Positions 48,821-57,619 of a DNA stretch of 60,223 nt are shown here, in pieces. The position numbers were made by a program, and so were the translations under genes. Source of the DNA: Burkholderiales bacterium (GTDB lineage: Bacteria; Pseudomonadota; Gammaproteobacteria; Burkholderiales; JAHFRG01); the NCBI GenBank assembly GCA_035543335.1, contig DASZZH010000018.1, forward strand, positions 1 through 60,223. The letters are read 5' to 3'. The notes below the pieces were generated by a model that searched no databases, was not told the DNA's origin, and saw only the letters and a list, made by a program, of their open reading frames with translations. The number at the start of each line of letters is the position of its first letter. The first letter of the stretch is position 1.

Positions 48821-50365
48821 GTGGTAATTCAAAAATTAGGGCGCTACGAGATTGTGTTGAAACTGGGGCGCGGCACCATGGGTACCGTATACAAGGCAGT
48901 TGACCCCGTCATCGAGCGCACCGTAGCCATCAAGGCTATTAACCTTGATCTGCCAAAAGACGAATTCGAAGACTTTGAAGAACGTTTCTATCGCGAAGCC
49001 AAGTCCGCCGGCCGCCTGAATCATCCTAACATCGTCACCATTTATGATGTCGGCGAGACCGATAACATAGCCTACATCGCGATGGAATTCCTGGAGGGAG
49101 AGTCCCTGCGGGAAATTCTCAAATCCGGCGCAAGCCTGTCGCATGACCGAATCAGCGAGATTGCAGCCCAGATCGCGGATGGCCTGGCTTATGCGCAGCA
49201 GCATGGCATCGTGCACCGTGATATCAAGCCTGCCAATATCATGATCACGAACGCCGGCCAGGTGAAAATCACCGATTTCGGCATTGCCCATTTGCCTTCC
49301 GGCTCAAAAACCGCAACCGGGACGATCCTCGGTTCGCCCAAGTACATGTCGCCGGAGCAGATCGTAGGCAAGCCGGTGGATGGCCGTTCCGACATTTTTT
49401 CGCTGGGTGTGATGCTGTATGAAATGGTGACCGGGAAAGCGCCGTTCGACGGGGAAACCATCAGCACCATAATGTACCGCATCTTAAACGAAATCCCGGC
49501 CGATATAAGGGCAATCAACAAACAGTGCCCCGTGGCGTTCGATTATATAATTCACAAGGCACTGGCCAAGCTTCCCGTAGATAGATACCAGAACGCAAGC
49601 GAACTTGCGCATGATCTCAGGCATTACAAAACGCTGCCGCTGCCCGCACCCGCACAGCTCGCAGCCATTAAGTGGCCCCCCCAGAAAACCCTAGAGCGAA
49701 GAGTGGCCCGCAGAACAGATGCGCTTGAAACAACTCTTGAATTACCGGCTGATGCCGGCAATAAACCTCTATCGGCGACTCCAATAACAAGCGCTGCCAA
49801 CCGGGCCGATCGCGCTTATCCCATTATTGAATTGCCGGGCGCGACGGGCAAGGAAAGTCAGCCAAAACTTACGCCAGCACCGAAAAAGCTTTCCAGGAAC
49901 AAGACGGTTTGGGTCGGAGCAGGTTCGCTTGCCACAATCGCGGTGGCCTTATTAGTATTCCTCGGCAAACCGGGACCAGCCAACGAGAAAGATGCCACTG
50001 TCCACCCGGATGTGTCATCCGCTGTCAAAGGCGAGGTGCAAACGGACAGCGGCGACACCAAGCCCTTGCTCCCTTCGACCACTCAGCCCGGGAAGAAAAC
50101 ACCGGAAACCGGGCAAAGCGGTAAAAAAACCAAAGCACCACCAGTGGTCGGTAAGGTAGGCTACCTGAATTTCGATATCACCCCAAAAGGCGAGATTTAT
50201 GTGGATGGCAACAAAGTGGGCAATTCGCCGCCGCTCAAAAAGCTGGCGGTGACACCCGGCAAGCACCTGGTTGAGGTGAAAAGCAGAATCCGTCCCTACT
50301 ACACATATACGTTCATGGTCAACGTGGAGGTCAACCAGTCCACTTTGGTCAGGGCAGAGTTTTAG
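48821..50365 (+). CDS. Serine/threonine protein kinase with a PEGA C-terminal domain
   Basis: 514 residues starting at GTG 48821. The Hanks-type kinase domain (about 8-270) has LGRGTMGTVYKA (glycine loop from residue 16), K38 in VAIKAI, HRDIKPANIM and ITDFGIAHL, so it should be active. A Pro/Ala-rich linker leads to one transmembrane helix (about 365-382) and a low-complexity stalk. A periplasmic PEGA domain, YLNFDITPKGEIYVDGNKVG, closes the protein. PEGA domains are associated with surface or wall binding. No phosphatase or forkhead partner lies nearby. The gene is flanked by the two copies of the osmC 3' end. Confidence 0.92.
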   Translation: MVIQKLGRYEIVLKLGRGTMGTVYKAVDPVIERTVAIKAINLDLPKDEFEDFEERFYREAKSAGRLNHPNIVTIYDVGETDNIAYIAMEFLEGESLREILKSGASLSHDRISEIAAQIADGLAYAQQHGIVHRDIKPANIMITNAGQVKITDFGIAHLPSGSKTATGTILGSPKYMSPEQIVGKPVDGRSDIFSLGVMLYEMVTGKAPFDGETISTIMYRILNEIPADIRAINKQCPVAFDYIIHKALAKLPVDRYQNASELAHDLRHYKTLPLPAPAQLAAIKWPPQKTLERRVARRTDALETTLELPADAGNKPLSATPITSAANRADRAYPIIELPGATGKESQPKLTPAPKKLSRNKTVWVGAGSLATIAVALLVFLGKPGPANEKDATVHPDVSSAVKGEVQTDSGDTKPLLPSTTQPGKKTPETGQSGKKTKAPPVVGKVGYLNFDITPKGEIYVDGNKVGNSPPLKKLAVTPGKHLVEVKSRIRPYYTYTFMVNVEVNQSTLVRAEF

Positions 50366-50467
50366 TCAGGCTACCAAACTCGATCCAGTATGCAGCGGTC
50401 GCATCCCCTTGCCGCGACCGGTGCGATACTCACCGCAAAGGCTTGATCGGAGCCAGGTGGGGTGCGC

Positions 50468-50560
50468 GGTTCACCTTTCCGCGGAAAAATACTGCCTGCT
50501 TCAATCATGCTGGGAAAAACAGCGAACATCACCTACGATTTAGAAATCGTCGAGGGCTGA
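50468..50560 (+). pseudogene. Duplicated 3' fragment of the osmC gene
   Basis: The sequence from TTTCCGCGGAAAAATACTGC to the TGA at 50558 repeats the osmC 3' end (48513-48606) at high identity. One base is missing at CTGC-CTGCTTC, which breaks the frame. No upstream part of osmC is present. The kinase gene lies between the two copies. Confidence 0.85.
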
Positions 50561-50597
50561 TTAAACAAGTTCTCAGGTATGTAAGCTAAGGGTACCC

Positions 50598-50740
50598 AGC
50601 AGGTTGCTGCAAAACGTCACGAGGAAGCCGGGATACGCGACGCGAGGAGCGAGAAGGCGAGACAGTACATAAAAGCAGTACGGCGAGCTTTTGAGCGACG
50701 AGCAACAGACCGGCTCCGAGTAGTTTTGCAACAATCTGCT
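50598..50740. mobile_element. 143-bp MITE-like element ending at the coq7 stop codon
   Basis: AGCAGGTTGCTGCAAAAC (50598-50615) and the reverse complement of GTTTTGCAACAATCTGCT (50723-50740) match at 16 of 18 positions. The interior has GAGGAGCGAGAAGGCGAG and two GTAC-centred short inverted arms, and no ORF. The right end supplies two bases of the coq7 TAG. No target-site duplication is visible. Confidence 0.65.
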
Positions 50741-51371
50741 AAATCCAGAACGCAGTGCGCGTCATCACTTTGGAGGCGAGCTGCATCGCCAGCTTCATCG
50801 GCGGCGGCAGTTCGGCGGCGCCTTGAGCAATCGCGGTGGTCGCATGCTGCGCTTCGTCGTTTTTCATTTGCTCGAGAATCGCGTGGCTTTTTAAATCCTC
50901 GCTCGGCAATCGTTGCAAGTGTTCTTCCAGATGCCGCTCGACCTGTCGTTCCGTTTCCGCCAGAAAACCGAGGTTCCATTTGTCGCCGAGCAATCCCGCC
51001 AGCGCGCCGATGGCGAAAGAACCGCCATACCAAAGCAGATTTAGCAGGCTCTTGCGCCCGCCCAGCTCTTCTATGCGTTGTTCGGTCCAGGCCAGATGCT
51101 CGGTTTCTTCTGTCGCCGCTTTTTGCAGCGCCTGCTGCACCGAACCGTCGCGCGCGGTGAGCGCCTGGCCGTCGTAGAGTGCTTGAGCGCAGATCTCGCC
51201 GCTGTGATTAACCCGCATCAGCGCCGCGGACAGACGCGCAGCGCTCACAGTCAAGGACGCTTCCTGCAAACCTTCACCTGGGATGGCGCGTACACTTTTC
51301 GCAGGCTGCGTCAACGTGCGCAAGGCCTTATCAAACTGAACGATTAAATCATCAAGCGTCATTGCATTCAA
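50739..51371 (-). CDS. coq7: 2-nonaprenyl-3-methyl-6-methoxy-1,4-benzoquinol hydroxylase Coq7
   Basis: 210 residues of the di-iron Coq7/UbiF-replacing hydroxylase of ubiquinone synthesis. The iron ligands are visible in [26 protein letters not shown] and [12 protein letters not shown]. The start ATG 51371 (or 51362) overlaps the glcF stop. The last codon is followed directly by the end of a MITE-like element, whose outermost bases form part of the stop codon. The protein end ([10 protein letters not shown]) is normal for the family. Confidence 0.93.
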   Translation of the reverse strand: MNAMTLDDLIVQFDKALRTLTQPAKSVRAIPGEGLQEASLTVSAARLSAALMRVNHSGEICAQALYDGQALTARDGSVQQALQKAATEETEHLAWTEQRIEELGGRKSLLNLLWYGGSFAIGALAGLLGDKWNLGFLAETERQVERHLEEHLQRLPSEDLKSHAILEQMKNDEAQHATTAIAQGAAELPPPMKLAMQLASKVMTRTAFWI

Positions 51372-52632
51372 ATCCCATTTGCCGCGCCAGCAAAGTCACG
51401 GGGTGAACGATTTTAACGGCGAGCCCCGCTGCACGAACCCCTTCGGCAAGATGCATGGCGCAGCCGACGTTGGAAGTCGCGAGCCAGCTTGCGCCGCTTT
51501 GCTGCAATGCTCTGATTTTATCATCACGGAGTGTTCCCGCCATTTCCGGCTGCGACAGGAAATACGTGCCCGCCGCGCCGCAGCACTGGTCATTTCCGGT
51601 AAGCGCGACGACTTCAGCTTGCGGTATCAGCTTGAGCAAAGCATAAGGCGATTTTTCACTGCGCATCACATTGCGCAGAGTGCAAGGATCTTGCACCGCG
51701 ATTTTAGCATTAAGTTGCAATATATCTATTTTATGCATTTGTCCATCTTGCGAGAGAAAGCTGCTCAAGTCCGTTATTCTCGCGGAAAACGCGCGCGCCT
51801 CATCGCCGAGAATGCGCTTGTATTCGGCGAGCGTCGCGCCGCAGCCGGATGCCGTGCTGATGACGGCGCCGAGATTTGGCGCAGCAAAAGCCCTGAGATT
51901 TTCCCGCGCCAACTGTTTTGCCGCTTCCAAATCGCCTGAATGCTGATAGAGCGCGCCGCAACAGGTTTGCGAGCGCGGCACATGCACCATGTAACCCAAC
52001 CGATTCAGCACGAAAATCGCGGCGTTCAGCGTGGCGGCGTCGGCAACGCGCGCCACACAACCCAGAAACAGTCCGACCTCACCGCGCACCTCACCACTTG
52101 CCGGATAAATTTCATTCCAGCCCGGATGGCGCGCAACCGGCGGCAGGTGTTGCTCCATTTCATTAAGCCCGAGCACGCGCAATATGCCCAAACCACGCGC
52201 CAGCCGTTGCAAGCCGCTTTGCCGGTAAAAACGCAAAAGCGAGGCGAGTTTCTCCAGGCGCCAGGGCTTCGCTGCCAGTTCGCTCATGGCGAAACCGCGC
52301 AACCATTGGTGCAGCTTGCTACGCGGCCGCTGCGCTTCGATTATCACGCGAGTACCATCCACCAGCTCACCGTAAGCGACATTGTTGGGGCAAACGTTCT
52401 CACAAGCACGGCAGGTCAGGCATAAGTCAATGTGCTCAATGAAGCGCGCGTTAAGCGGAATGCGCGCTTCCAGCACACCTTTCATGAGTTGAATGCGCCC
52501 GCGCGGCGAATCCGCTTCAGAAAGCGTTTTGAGGTAGGTCGGGCAATGCGGCAGGCACAGCCCGCAAGCGACACAGCGATCGGCGAGATCAGCCAGTTCC
52601 CGCGCCCGTTGCGGCAGATCATCGGGTTTCAT
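51352..52632 (-). CDS. glcF: Glycolate oxidase iron-sulfur subunit GlcF
   Basis: 426 residues with two 4Fe-4S ferredoxin motifs, [14 protein letters not shown] near residue 35 and [14 protein letters not shown] near residue 72. Two CCG domains follow, with [14 protein letters not shown] and [14 protein letters not shown]. It passes electrons from GlcD/GlcE to the quinone pool. glcD is 14 kb away at 35830-37221 and glcE is not seen. Co-transcription with coq7 (20-base overlap) puts a quinone-reducing subunit beside a quinone-synthesis gene. Confidence 0.93.
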   Translation of the reverse strand: MKPDDLPQRARELADLADRCVACGLCLPHCPTYLKTLSEADSPRGRIQLMKGVLEARIPLNARFIEHIDLCLTCRACENVCPNNVAYGELVDGTRVIIEAQRPRSKLHQWLRGFAMSELAAKPWRLEKLASLLRFYRQSGLQRLARGLGILRVLGLNEMEQHLPPVARHPGWNEIYPASGEVRGEVGLFLGCVARVADAATLNAAIFVLNRLGYMVHVPRSQTCCGALYQHSGDLEAAKQLARENLRAFAAPNLGAVISTASGCGATLAEYKRILGDEARAFSARITDLSSFLSQDGQMHKIDILQLNAKIAVQDPCTLRNVMRSEKSPYALLKLIPQAEVVALTGNDQCCGAAGTYFLSQPEMAGTLRDDKIRALQQSGASWLATSNVGCAMHLAEGVRAAGLAVKIVHPVTLLARQMGFECNDA

Positions 52633-52667
52633 AATACAAGCATACCTTCTCGCCGCTCAAAATAAAA

Positions 52668-52687
52668 ACGGGCGCCGAAGCGCCCGT
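52668..52687. terminator. Terminator after the porin gene
   Basis: On the minus strand ACGGGCGC-TTCG-GCGCCCGT followed by TTTTATTTT (52687 down to about 52659), a UUCG tetraloop stem with a U-run. It lies 24 bases after the porin stop. Confidence 0.93.
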
Positions 52688-52711
52688 AACAATTAATAAT
52701 GAGGAGTTTTT

Positions 52712-54067
52712 CTAGAATACGTGGCGGATGCCCAAGCCGAAGCCCTGGTTGTGCGAACCGCCGCCCGCGCCACCTCCCGCGCCCGTGGCACCACTTTGTG
52801 CAGTACCGATGCCGGCGCCATTGCCCAATTGGTAAGTGGCGAAGCTGCCGTTGTTGATCGCGGTCCAAAAAGCATACAAATCGGTGCGCTTGGAGAAGCT
52901 ATAGCTGTAGCCTACGCTGTACTGGCGCGCATCCAGCCCGGTAGTCGAGCAGGGCGCCGGTATTGCGCCGCCCGCGCGGTCGCAACTGCCTTGGTGGGCA
53001 TCACCGAAGCCCAAGCGGATGGTGCCCGCGCCGATCTGATGCAGCAGCGAGAAGTAAATCGCGTCGCGGTGGTAGTGGATCAAATGGCCCGCTACGGTGT
53101 CGCTGTTGTTATAGGAAAGCCGCTCCCACATCACGTTGGCGGTAGTGGTGCCAAACAGCTTGTAGCTCAGCGTGGCCTTGTAGCCGTTGTCGCGGGAAGT
53201 GTTGTCCGCGGCAACTGGCAGGGACGCGGCACCACCCATCACCGCAAGCCCGAAGTAATCGCGGTGTTGCTCCCAAGCACCAGTGGCGCGGAACGGTCCA
53301 TATTCGTATATCAAAGACGCGCCGTAGATGGCGGGGTTGATATTCACGGTAGGCACAGCCGGCGTTTCGGGGCTCCTCTGCTCATTGGCGGAGTAGACCA
53401 ATCTGCCACTGAAGCCAAAAATATTCGGGGTCCAGTACTGCACGCTGTTGCCCTGACGCCGGTCAAACGAGGCGTCGTTGGAGACGGCGGCGGCGGCGCC
53501 GAGTACGGTAGCCCGGCCGCCAGCGGTGGTGGTGGCCACCGCAAAGCCCGGCGTGCCGATGATCGCGTTACCACTCGCGATACCAGTGGCGTAGAAGGGA
53601 TCGAACGCGAGCGTATTCGTCAAGGCTTTATAAGGCGTATCCCAGTTGCCGTAGAAGACCGTGCCGAATTTCTGTGACGAGAGGCCGACATTGGTATTGC
53701 GTGTCCCAAGGAAACCAGTGGACTGGGTATTGGTGGCCGCGACACCACTGGCCGAGTCCATGGCTATGCCTGTCTCAATCTGGAAAATCGCATTCCAGCC
53801 CATACCTAAATCTTCCTTGCCTCGGAACCCGATATTCGAGGAGTTCGAGGTCACCCGGTTGCGGCTGGGCGCCGCCGCCCCTGCCCCCGCCGAACCCAAT
53901 TGCCCTATACCCGCCGCCGGCAGCGGCACGGTGGCCGACTTGGCTTGGACATTCTCGAAATCAACATTCAACGTACCGTAAACTTCCACCAGGCTGGTGT
54001 CGGCGAGCGCGGAGCCGGACGCCATAAGCCCGGCAGCAGTAATTACAGAAAGTAGGGTTTTATTCAT
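52712..54067 (-). CDS. Gram-negative outer-membrane porin
   Basis: 451 residues from ATG 54067, preceded by GAGGAGGAATA. A signal peptide (about 1-23, cleaved after ALA) leads into a beta barrel opening with LVEVYGTLNVDFENV and ending in the C-terminal phenylalanine strand GFGLGIRHVF recognised by BamA. The fold is that of general betaproteobacterial porins, and loops are rich in Gly, Ala and Asn. Substrate cannot be inferred. Confidence 0.93.
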   Translation of the reverse strand: MNKTLLSVITAAGLMASGSALADTSLVEVYGTLNVDFENVQAKSATVPLPAAGIGQLGSAGAGAAAPSRNRVTSNSSNIGFRGKEDLGMGWNAIFQIETGIAMDSASGVAATNTQSTGFLGTRNTNVGLSSQKFGTVFYGNWDTPYKALTNTLAFDPFYATGIASGNAIIGTPGFAVATTTAGGRATVLGAAAAVSNDASFDRRQGNSVQYWTPNIFGFSGRLVYSANEQRSPETPAVPTVNINPAIYGASLIYEYGPFRATGAWEQHRDYFGLAVMGGAASLPVAADNTSRDNGYKATLSYKLFGTTTANVMWERLSYNNSDTVAGHLIHYHRDAIYFSLLHQIGAGTIRLGFGDAHQGSCDRAGGAIPAPCSTTGLDARQYSVGYSYSFSKRTDLYAFWTAINNGSFATYQLGNGAGIGTAQSGATGAGGGAGGGSHNQGFGLGIRHVF

Positions 54068-54427
54068 TATTCCTCCTCGAAAAATGAGCATTCTTCTTGA
54101 ACTGAAGTGAGAGGGAGCGCTACCTCATCCCTCTGAAAAAATTCACCAGACAAACCACAGCTCCAAAACGGTTTAATCCTGCTATACGTGCAGCCAGAGT
54201 GTCAAGAAGAAAAACGACATATTCAAGCGAGTGTTGTAAAAAAGAAACACTAAATCCTAATACTGCTTATAGTGCTTTGGCTTAGCGTGGCCTTCGAGTC
54301 AGCAACTGTCATGCCTATACCAGCCTCTTGATGCCATCCTGCCCGAAGCACGTTGAACTGGCCAAGCGCTCGCTAAGCACTGGTAATCAAACAATAAAGC
54401 GTTTGGGATTGCAAAACCAGAGGGTAG
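54068..54427. other. Porin upstream region
   Basis: A 360-base gap. It holds the strong Shine-Dalgarno of the porin gene at its left edge and TTGACA on the minus strand at about 54206-54201, though no -10 lies at the right distance. The rest, up to the MITE-like element at 54428, shows no gene, hairpin or other feature I can support. Confidence 0.5.
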
Positions 54428-54701
54428 GGAACCTCTGATTAAGTCCTCCGCGGATTGCGTTGCTGGCAAAATGCGGATGGATGCAAGGCGCGCGACGAAG
54501 GTCGTACTCGAAGTACGACACCGAGGAGCGCACGACGCAGACGCCGCATTTTACCGCAACCCGGATGGGACGAGGCTTGTCCGGGCGGTCTGCTTTGTCG
54601 CTCGGCTTGCCAAGGGGGCTGGCCATTGGCTGCGCCTCGCTTCGCGCATCCCATCCCGGAAAGCCGCCGTCGCAACCGCGTGGGACTTAATCAGAGGTTC
54701 C
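54428..54701. mobile_element. 274-bp MITE-like element with perfect 19-bp terminal inverted repeats
   Basis: GGAACCTCTGATTAAGTCC (54428-54446) recurs as its exact reverse complement at 54683-54701. The left half holds the short palindrome GTCGTACT-CGA-AGTACGAC. The right half is a diverged copy of the structured core found at both window ends, with the GGCTT-TCCGGG/CCCGGAAAGCC arms kept and the inner hairpin changed to GCCAA/TTGGC. It has no ORF, hence a non-autonomous element. The right end touches the trpC stop at 54702. Confidence 0.8.
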
Positions 54702-55490
54702 TTAAGCAAACAGCCTGGCCAGTTCGGCGCCCGGGTCTTGGGCGCGCATGAACGCCTCGCCGACCAGAAAACAATCAGTCCCGTGCGCGCGCATCAATTG
54801 CACGTCTTGCGGTTTCAGTATCCCGCTTTCGGTGATAACGATACGGTCTTGAGGAATTTTCTTCAGCAATTGCAAAGTGGTTTCAAGGCGCGTTTCAAAC
54901 GTGCGCAAATTGCGGTTGTTGATGCCGATAAGCGGTGTCTTGAGTTGCAGGGCGAGCTCAAGTTCTTTGGCATCATGCACTTCAGTCAGCACCACCATCT
55001 TGAGGCTTTGCGCCAGTTGTTCCAGCTTCTGCATGCGCGGCATATCAAGCGCGGCGACAATCAGCAAAATGCAGTCGGCGCCCATCGCCCGCGCCTCATA
55101 AACCTGATAGAGGTCGAGTGTGAAATCCTTGCGCAGGACCGGTAGCGTGCAGGCGGCGCGCGCCTGCTTTAGAAATTCCGCGCTCCCCTGGAAAAACTCG
55201 CGGTCGGTCAGCACCGAAAGACACGCCGCGCCGTGTTTGGCGTAGCTCCGCGCAATTGCCGCCGGATCGAAATTCTTCCGCAGCACGCCCTGGCTGGGGC
55301 TCGCTTTCTTGATTTCGGCAATCACCGCAGGTTTTCCGGCCTTGATTTTGGCGCGTAGGGCCCCGACAAAATCCCGCGGTGGTGCTGCCGCTTCCGCTTC
55401 AGCGCGGATTGCGGCAAGCGGTTTCGCAGTTTTAGCGGCGGCGATTTCCTCGCGTTTCGCAGTCAGGATTTTTTGCAGAATATCAGACAT
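54702..55490 (-). CDS. trpC: Indole-3-glycerol phosphate synthase TrpC
   Basis: 262 residues of the TIM-barrel IGPS. The catalytic and substrate residues lie in [39 protein letters not shown] and IVITESGI. The start ATG 55490 has GGTGA at 5-base spacing. A second, nearly identical copy of its first 26 bases lies at 55532-55557. The stop codon TAA (54704-54702) directly adjoins the MITE-like element. It is separated from trpD by the GxxExxY cassette. Confidence 0.96.
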   Translation of the reverse strand: MSDILQKILTAKREEIAAAKTAKPLAAIRAEAEAAAPPRDFVGALRAKIKAGKPAVIAEIKKASPSQGVLRKNFDPAAIARSYAKHGAACLSVLTDREFFQGSAEFLKQARAACTLPVLRKDFTLDLYQVYEARAMGADCILLIVAALDMPRMQKLEQLAQSLKMVVLTEVHDAKELELALQLKTPLIGINNRNLRTFETRLETTLQLLKKIPQDRIVITESGILKPQDVQLMRAHGTDCFLVGEAFMRAQDPGAELARLFA

Positions 55491-55557
55491 TTAATTCACC
55501 GCAGAGGACGCGGAGGACGCAGAGGAAAAAAAGGATTTTTTGCAGGATGTCAGACAT
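55483..55557 (-). CDS. 24-codon ORF beginning with a duplicated trpC start
   Basis: From ATG 55557 the codons read MSDILQKIL, as in trpC, then run through GAGGACGC repeat DNA and end with the TGA at 55485-55483, which overlaps the true trpC start (ATGTCTGA). It has GGTGA 5 bases before its ATG. The 26-base duplicate differs from the trpC start at only two positions. I take it to be a by-product of cassette insertion that keeps ribosomes arriving at trpC. Confidence 0.55.
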   Translation of the reverse strand: MSDILQKILFFLCVLRVLCGELNV

Positions 55558-55586
55558 CGTTTTCACCGCAGAGGACGCAGAGGAAA
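55497..55586. repeat. GCAGAGGACGCAGAGG repeats, left border of the GxxExxY cassette
   Basis: CACCGCAGAGGACGC-type units occur at 55497-55529 and again at 55564-55586, both in plus orientation and separated by the duplicated trpC start. The matching inverted unit is at 55971-56000, across the GxxExxY gene. Confidence 0.85.
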
Positions 55587-55602
55587 AACAAGCTATAATT
55601 TA

Positions 55603-55965
55603 TTAACCACACGCTTGATGCCGTCGCGCATGTGAACCACAGTTAAGCAGGTAGCCCAAAGCTAGCTGACTGAGCTTCAAGTAACTCAAAAGCTGGGCGG
55701 TATGAATAGGCAGCAATTTCTCCACGGCCTTCAGTTCCACAATCACCTTGTTGTGGACAAGCAAATCCAATCGGTAACCTGCATCCAGCTTGAGCCCGTC
55801 GTAGTGAACCGGTAGTAAAACCTGCTGTTTAATGCTTAGTCCTTGCTTGATGATTTCATGAGCCAGGCAGATTTCATACGCGCTTTCCAACAAACCCGGC
55901 CCCAGCGCAGAATGAACCTTCATAGCACCGCCGAGTACGATGTCGCCGATTTTATTCTCATTCAT
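55603..55965 (-). CDS. GxxExxY protein (PD-(D/E)XK nuclease fold), C-terminus frameshifted
   Basis: 120 residues as read. The family motif G24-LL-E27-SA-Y30 and nuclease-like residues D67 (YRLDLLV), E77 and K79 (VIVELKAV) are intact. The last 12 residues do not fit. In the next frame the DNA encodes VVHMRDGIKRVVNKL with a TAG at 55593, the normal family end, so a small deletion near 55636 has shifted the frame after LLN. The ribosome-binding GAGGA 7 bases before the ATG is itself part of the cassette repeat. Function of the family is unknown. It interrupts trpD-trpC in the same orientation. Confidence 0.85.
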   Translation of the reverse strand: MNENKIGDIVLGGAMKVHSALGPGLLESAYEICLAHEIIKQGLSIKQQVLLPVHYDGLKLDAGYRLDLLVHNKVIVELKAVEKLLPIHTAQLLSYLKLSQLALGYLLNCGSHARRHQACG

Positions 55966-55970
55966 TTGGT

Positions 55971-56000
55971 TTTCCTCTGCGTCCTCCGCGTCCTCCGCGG
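55971..56000. repeat. Inverted GAGGACGC repeat, right border of the GxxExxY cassette
   Basis: TTTCCTCTGCGTCCTCCGCG and the following TCCTCCGCGG are the inverse of the units at 55497-55586. It ends one base before the trpD stop codon and provides the Shine-Dalgarno of the GxxExxY gene. Confidence 0.85.
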
Positions 56001-56001
56001 T

Positions 56002-57036
56002 TCAGGATTTTGAGGTTTTAAACCGGTTGGAAAATTCAATGAGTTGATTAAGCTTGGCGCGCGCCGCGCCGCTGGCAATGACCTCGGCGGCCTTGCGCAT
56101 GCCTTGTTCGATGCTCGAGGCCAAGCCTGAAACGTAAATCGCCGCGCCGGCGTTGAGCGTCACAATGTCGCGCGCTGGGCTGGGCTGGTTGTCGAGCACG
56201 GCGAGCAGCATTTTTTTCGATTCGTCGGCGTTTTTTGCCTGAATTGCTTCCAGCGGCGCAAGCTTGATGCCAAAGCGGTCGGGATGGACAGTGTATTCAC
56301 TTATCGCGTCGTTTTTAAGTTCCGCTACTTCGGTTCCGCCGCTGATGGATATCTCGTCGAGGCCGTCTAAGCCGTGCACCACCAGCGCGTGCCGGCTGCC
56401 CAAGGCTTGCAGTACGCGCGCCTGGATGCCGACCAGGTCGTGGTGAAACACGCCCAGTAACTGGTTTTTAGCGCCCGCCGGATTGGTGAGCGGTCCCAGA
56501 ATATTGAACAGCGTGCGCACGCCGAGTTCCTTGCGCACTGGCGCAGCATGCTTCATCGCGCTGTGATGGTTGGGCGCAAACATGAAGCCGATGCCGATCT
56601 CGCGTATCGACCGCGCCACCCGTTCGGCGTTGAGATTGACATTGACCCCCAGTGCTTCCAGTACGTCGGCGCTGCCGCAACTGCTGGAAACCGAACGCCC
56701 GCCATGCTTGGCGACTTTGGCCCCCGCCGCCGCCGCGATAAAGGCGGAGGTGGTGGAGATATTAAAGGTGTGCGCGCCGTCGCCGCCGGTGCCGCAGGTA
56801 TCGACCAGATGCGGCTCGCCGGAGACATCTACTTTGGTTGAAAGCTCGCGCAACACTTGTGCCGCAGCAGCGATTTCTTCGACAGTCTCGCCTTTGACAC
56901 GCAAGCCGGTAATGATGCCGGCGATTTGCGCCGGAGTAAGTTGCCCGCTCATGATCTGGCGCATGATGGACAGCATTTCGTCATGAAAAATTTCACGCCG
57001 CTCAATCAGGCGGTTCAGGGCTTCCTGCGGCGTCAT
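56002..57036 (-). CDS. trpD: Anthranilate phosphoribosyltransferase TrpD
   Basis: 344 residues with the PRPP-binding glycine loop [17 protein letters not shown] near residue 80 and [21 protein letters not shown]. It transfers phosphoribose to anthranilate. The start overlaps the trpG stop by four bases, so the two are coupled. Its stop is followed at once by the cassette repeat that separates it from trpC. Confidence 0.97.
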   Translation of the reverse strand: MTPQEALNRLIERREIFHDEMLSIMRQIMSGQLTPAQIAGIITGLRVKGETVEEIAAAAQVLRELSTKVDVSGEPHLVDTCGTGGDGAHTFNISTTSAFIAAAAGAKVAKHGGRSVSSSCGSADVLEALGVNVNLNAERVARSIREIGIGFMFAPNHHSAMKHAAPVRKELGVRTLFNILGPLTNPAGAKNQLLGVFHHDLVGIQARVLQALGSRHALVVHGLDGLDEISISGGTEVAELKNDAISEYTVHPDRFGIKLAPLEAIQAKNADESKKMLLAVLDNQPSPARDIVTLNAGAAIYVSGLASSIEQGMRKAAEVIASGAARAKLNQLIEFSNRFKTSKS

Positions 57037-57605
57037 TTATTCCCTTCCTGCAAAAAATTCTTGAGCAGGTCGTGACCGTGTTCGGTCAAAATCGATTCCG
57101 GATGAAACTGCACGCCCTCGATTTTTAATTGCCGGTGGCGCACGCCCATGATCTCACCGTCGTCGGTCCAGGCGGTGACTTCCAGGCAATCCGGCAGGCT
57201 TTCGCGCTCAATCACCAGCGAATGATAGCGCGTGGCTTGAAACGGATTGGGAAGATTGCGGAATACGCCGCGCTCACTGTGCTTGATTTGCGAAGTCTTG
57301 CCGTGCATGAGCTTTTTCGCGTGCACTATCCTGCCGCCGAACGCCTGGCCTATGCTCTGATGGCCGAGGCACACGCCCAATATCGGAATTTCCCCCGCAA
57401 AACGCTTGATCAGCGGCACCGACACGCCGGCTTCGTTGGGTGTGCACGGCCCCGGCGAAATCACGATATGCGCGGGCTTGAGCTGCGCGATTTTATCGAG
57501 CGCGATTTCGTCGTTGCGGTATACGACGACCTCTTCACCCAGTTCGCCGAGGTATTGCACCAGGTTGTAGGTGAACGAATCGTAGTTATCTATCATCAAA
57601 AGCAT
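57033..57605 (-). CDS. trpG: Anthranilate synthase glutamine amidotransferase TrpG
   Basis: 190 residues of class I amidotransferase: [16 protein letters not shown], the catalytic cysteine in [16 protein letters not shown], and the HPES histidine-glutamate near residue 170. It supplies ammonia to TrpE and, in many bacteria, also to PabB. It is separated from trpE by 172 bases of repeat-bounded DNA rather than the few bases usual here. Confidence 0.95.
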   Translation of the reverse strand: MLLMIDNYDSFTYNLVQYLGELGEEVVVYRNDEIALDKIAQLKPAHIVISPGPCTPNEAGVSVPLIKRFAGEIPILGVCLGHQSIGQAFGGRIVHAKKLMHGKTSQIKHSERGVFRNLPNPFQATRYHSLVIERESLPDCLEVTAWTDDGEIMGVRHRQLKIEGVQFHPESILTEHGHDLLKNFLQEGNK

Positions 57606-57619
57606 AATTCAAAACCTTT

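Noticed and set aside
54180..54210. Sigma-54 promoter for the porin
   Set aside because: A TGG...GC pattern is present but the GG-GC distance is 11, not 10, and the flanks do not match.
54471..55145. Long plus-strand frame through the MITE-like element into trpC
   Set aside because: Antisense to trpC and composed of repeat sequence at its start; not a transposase.
55603..55965. GxxExxY gene as toxin of a toxin-antitoxin pair
   Set aside because: No partner gene of antitoxin type lies beside it, and the family is not known to be toxic.
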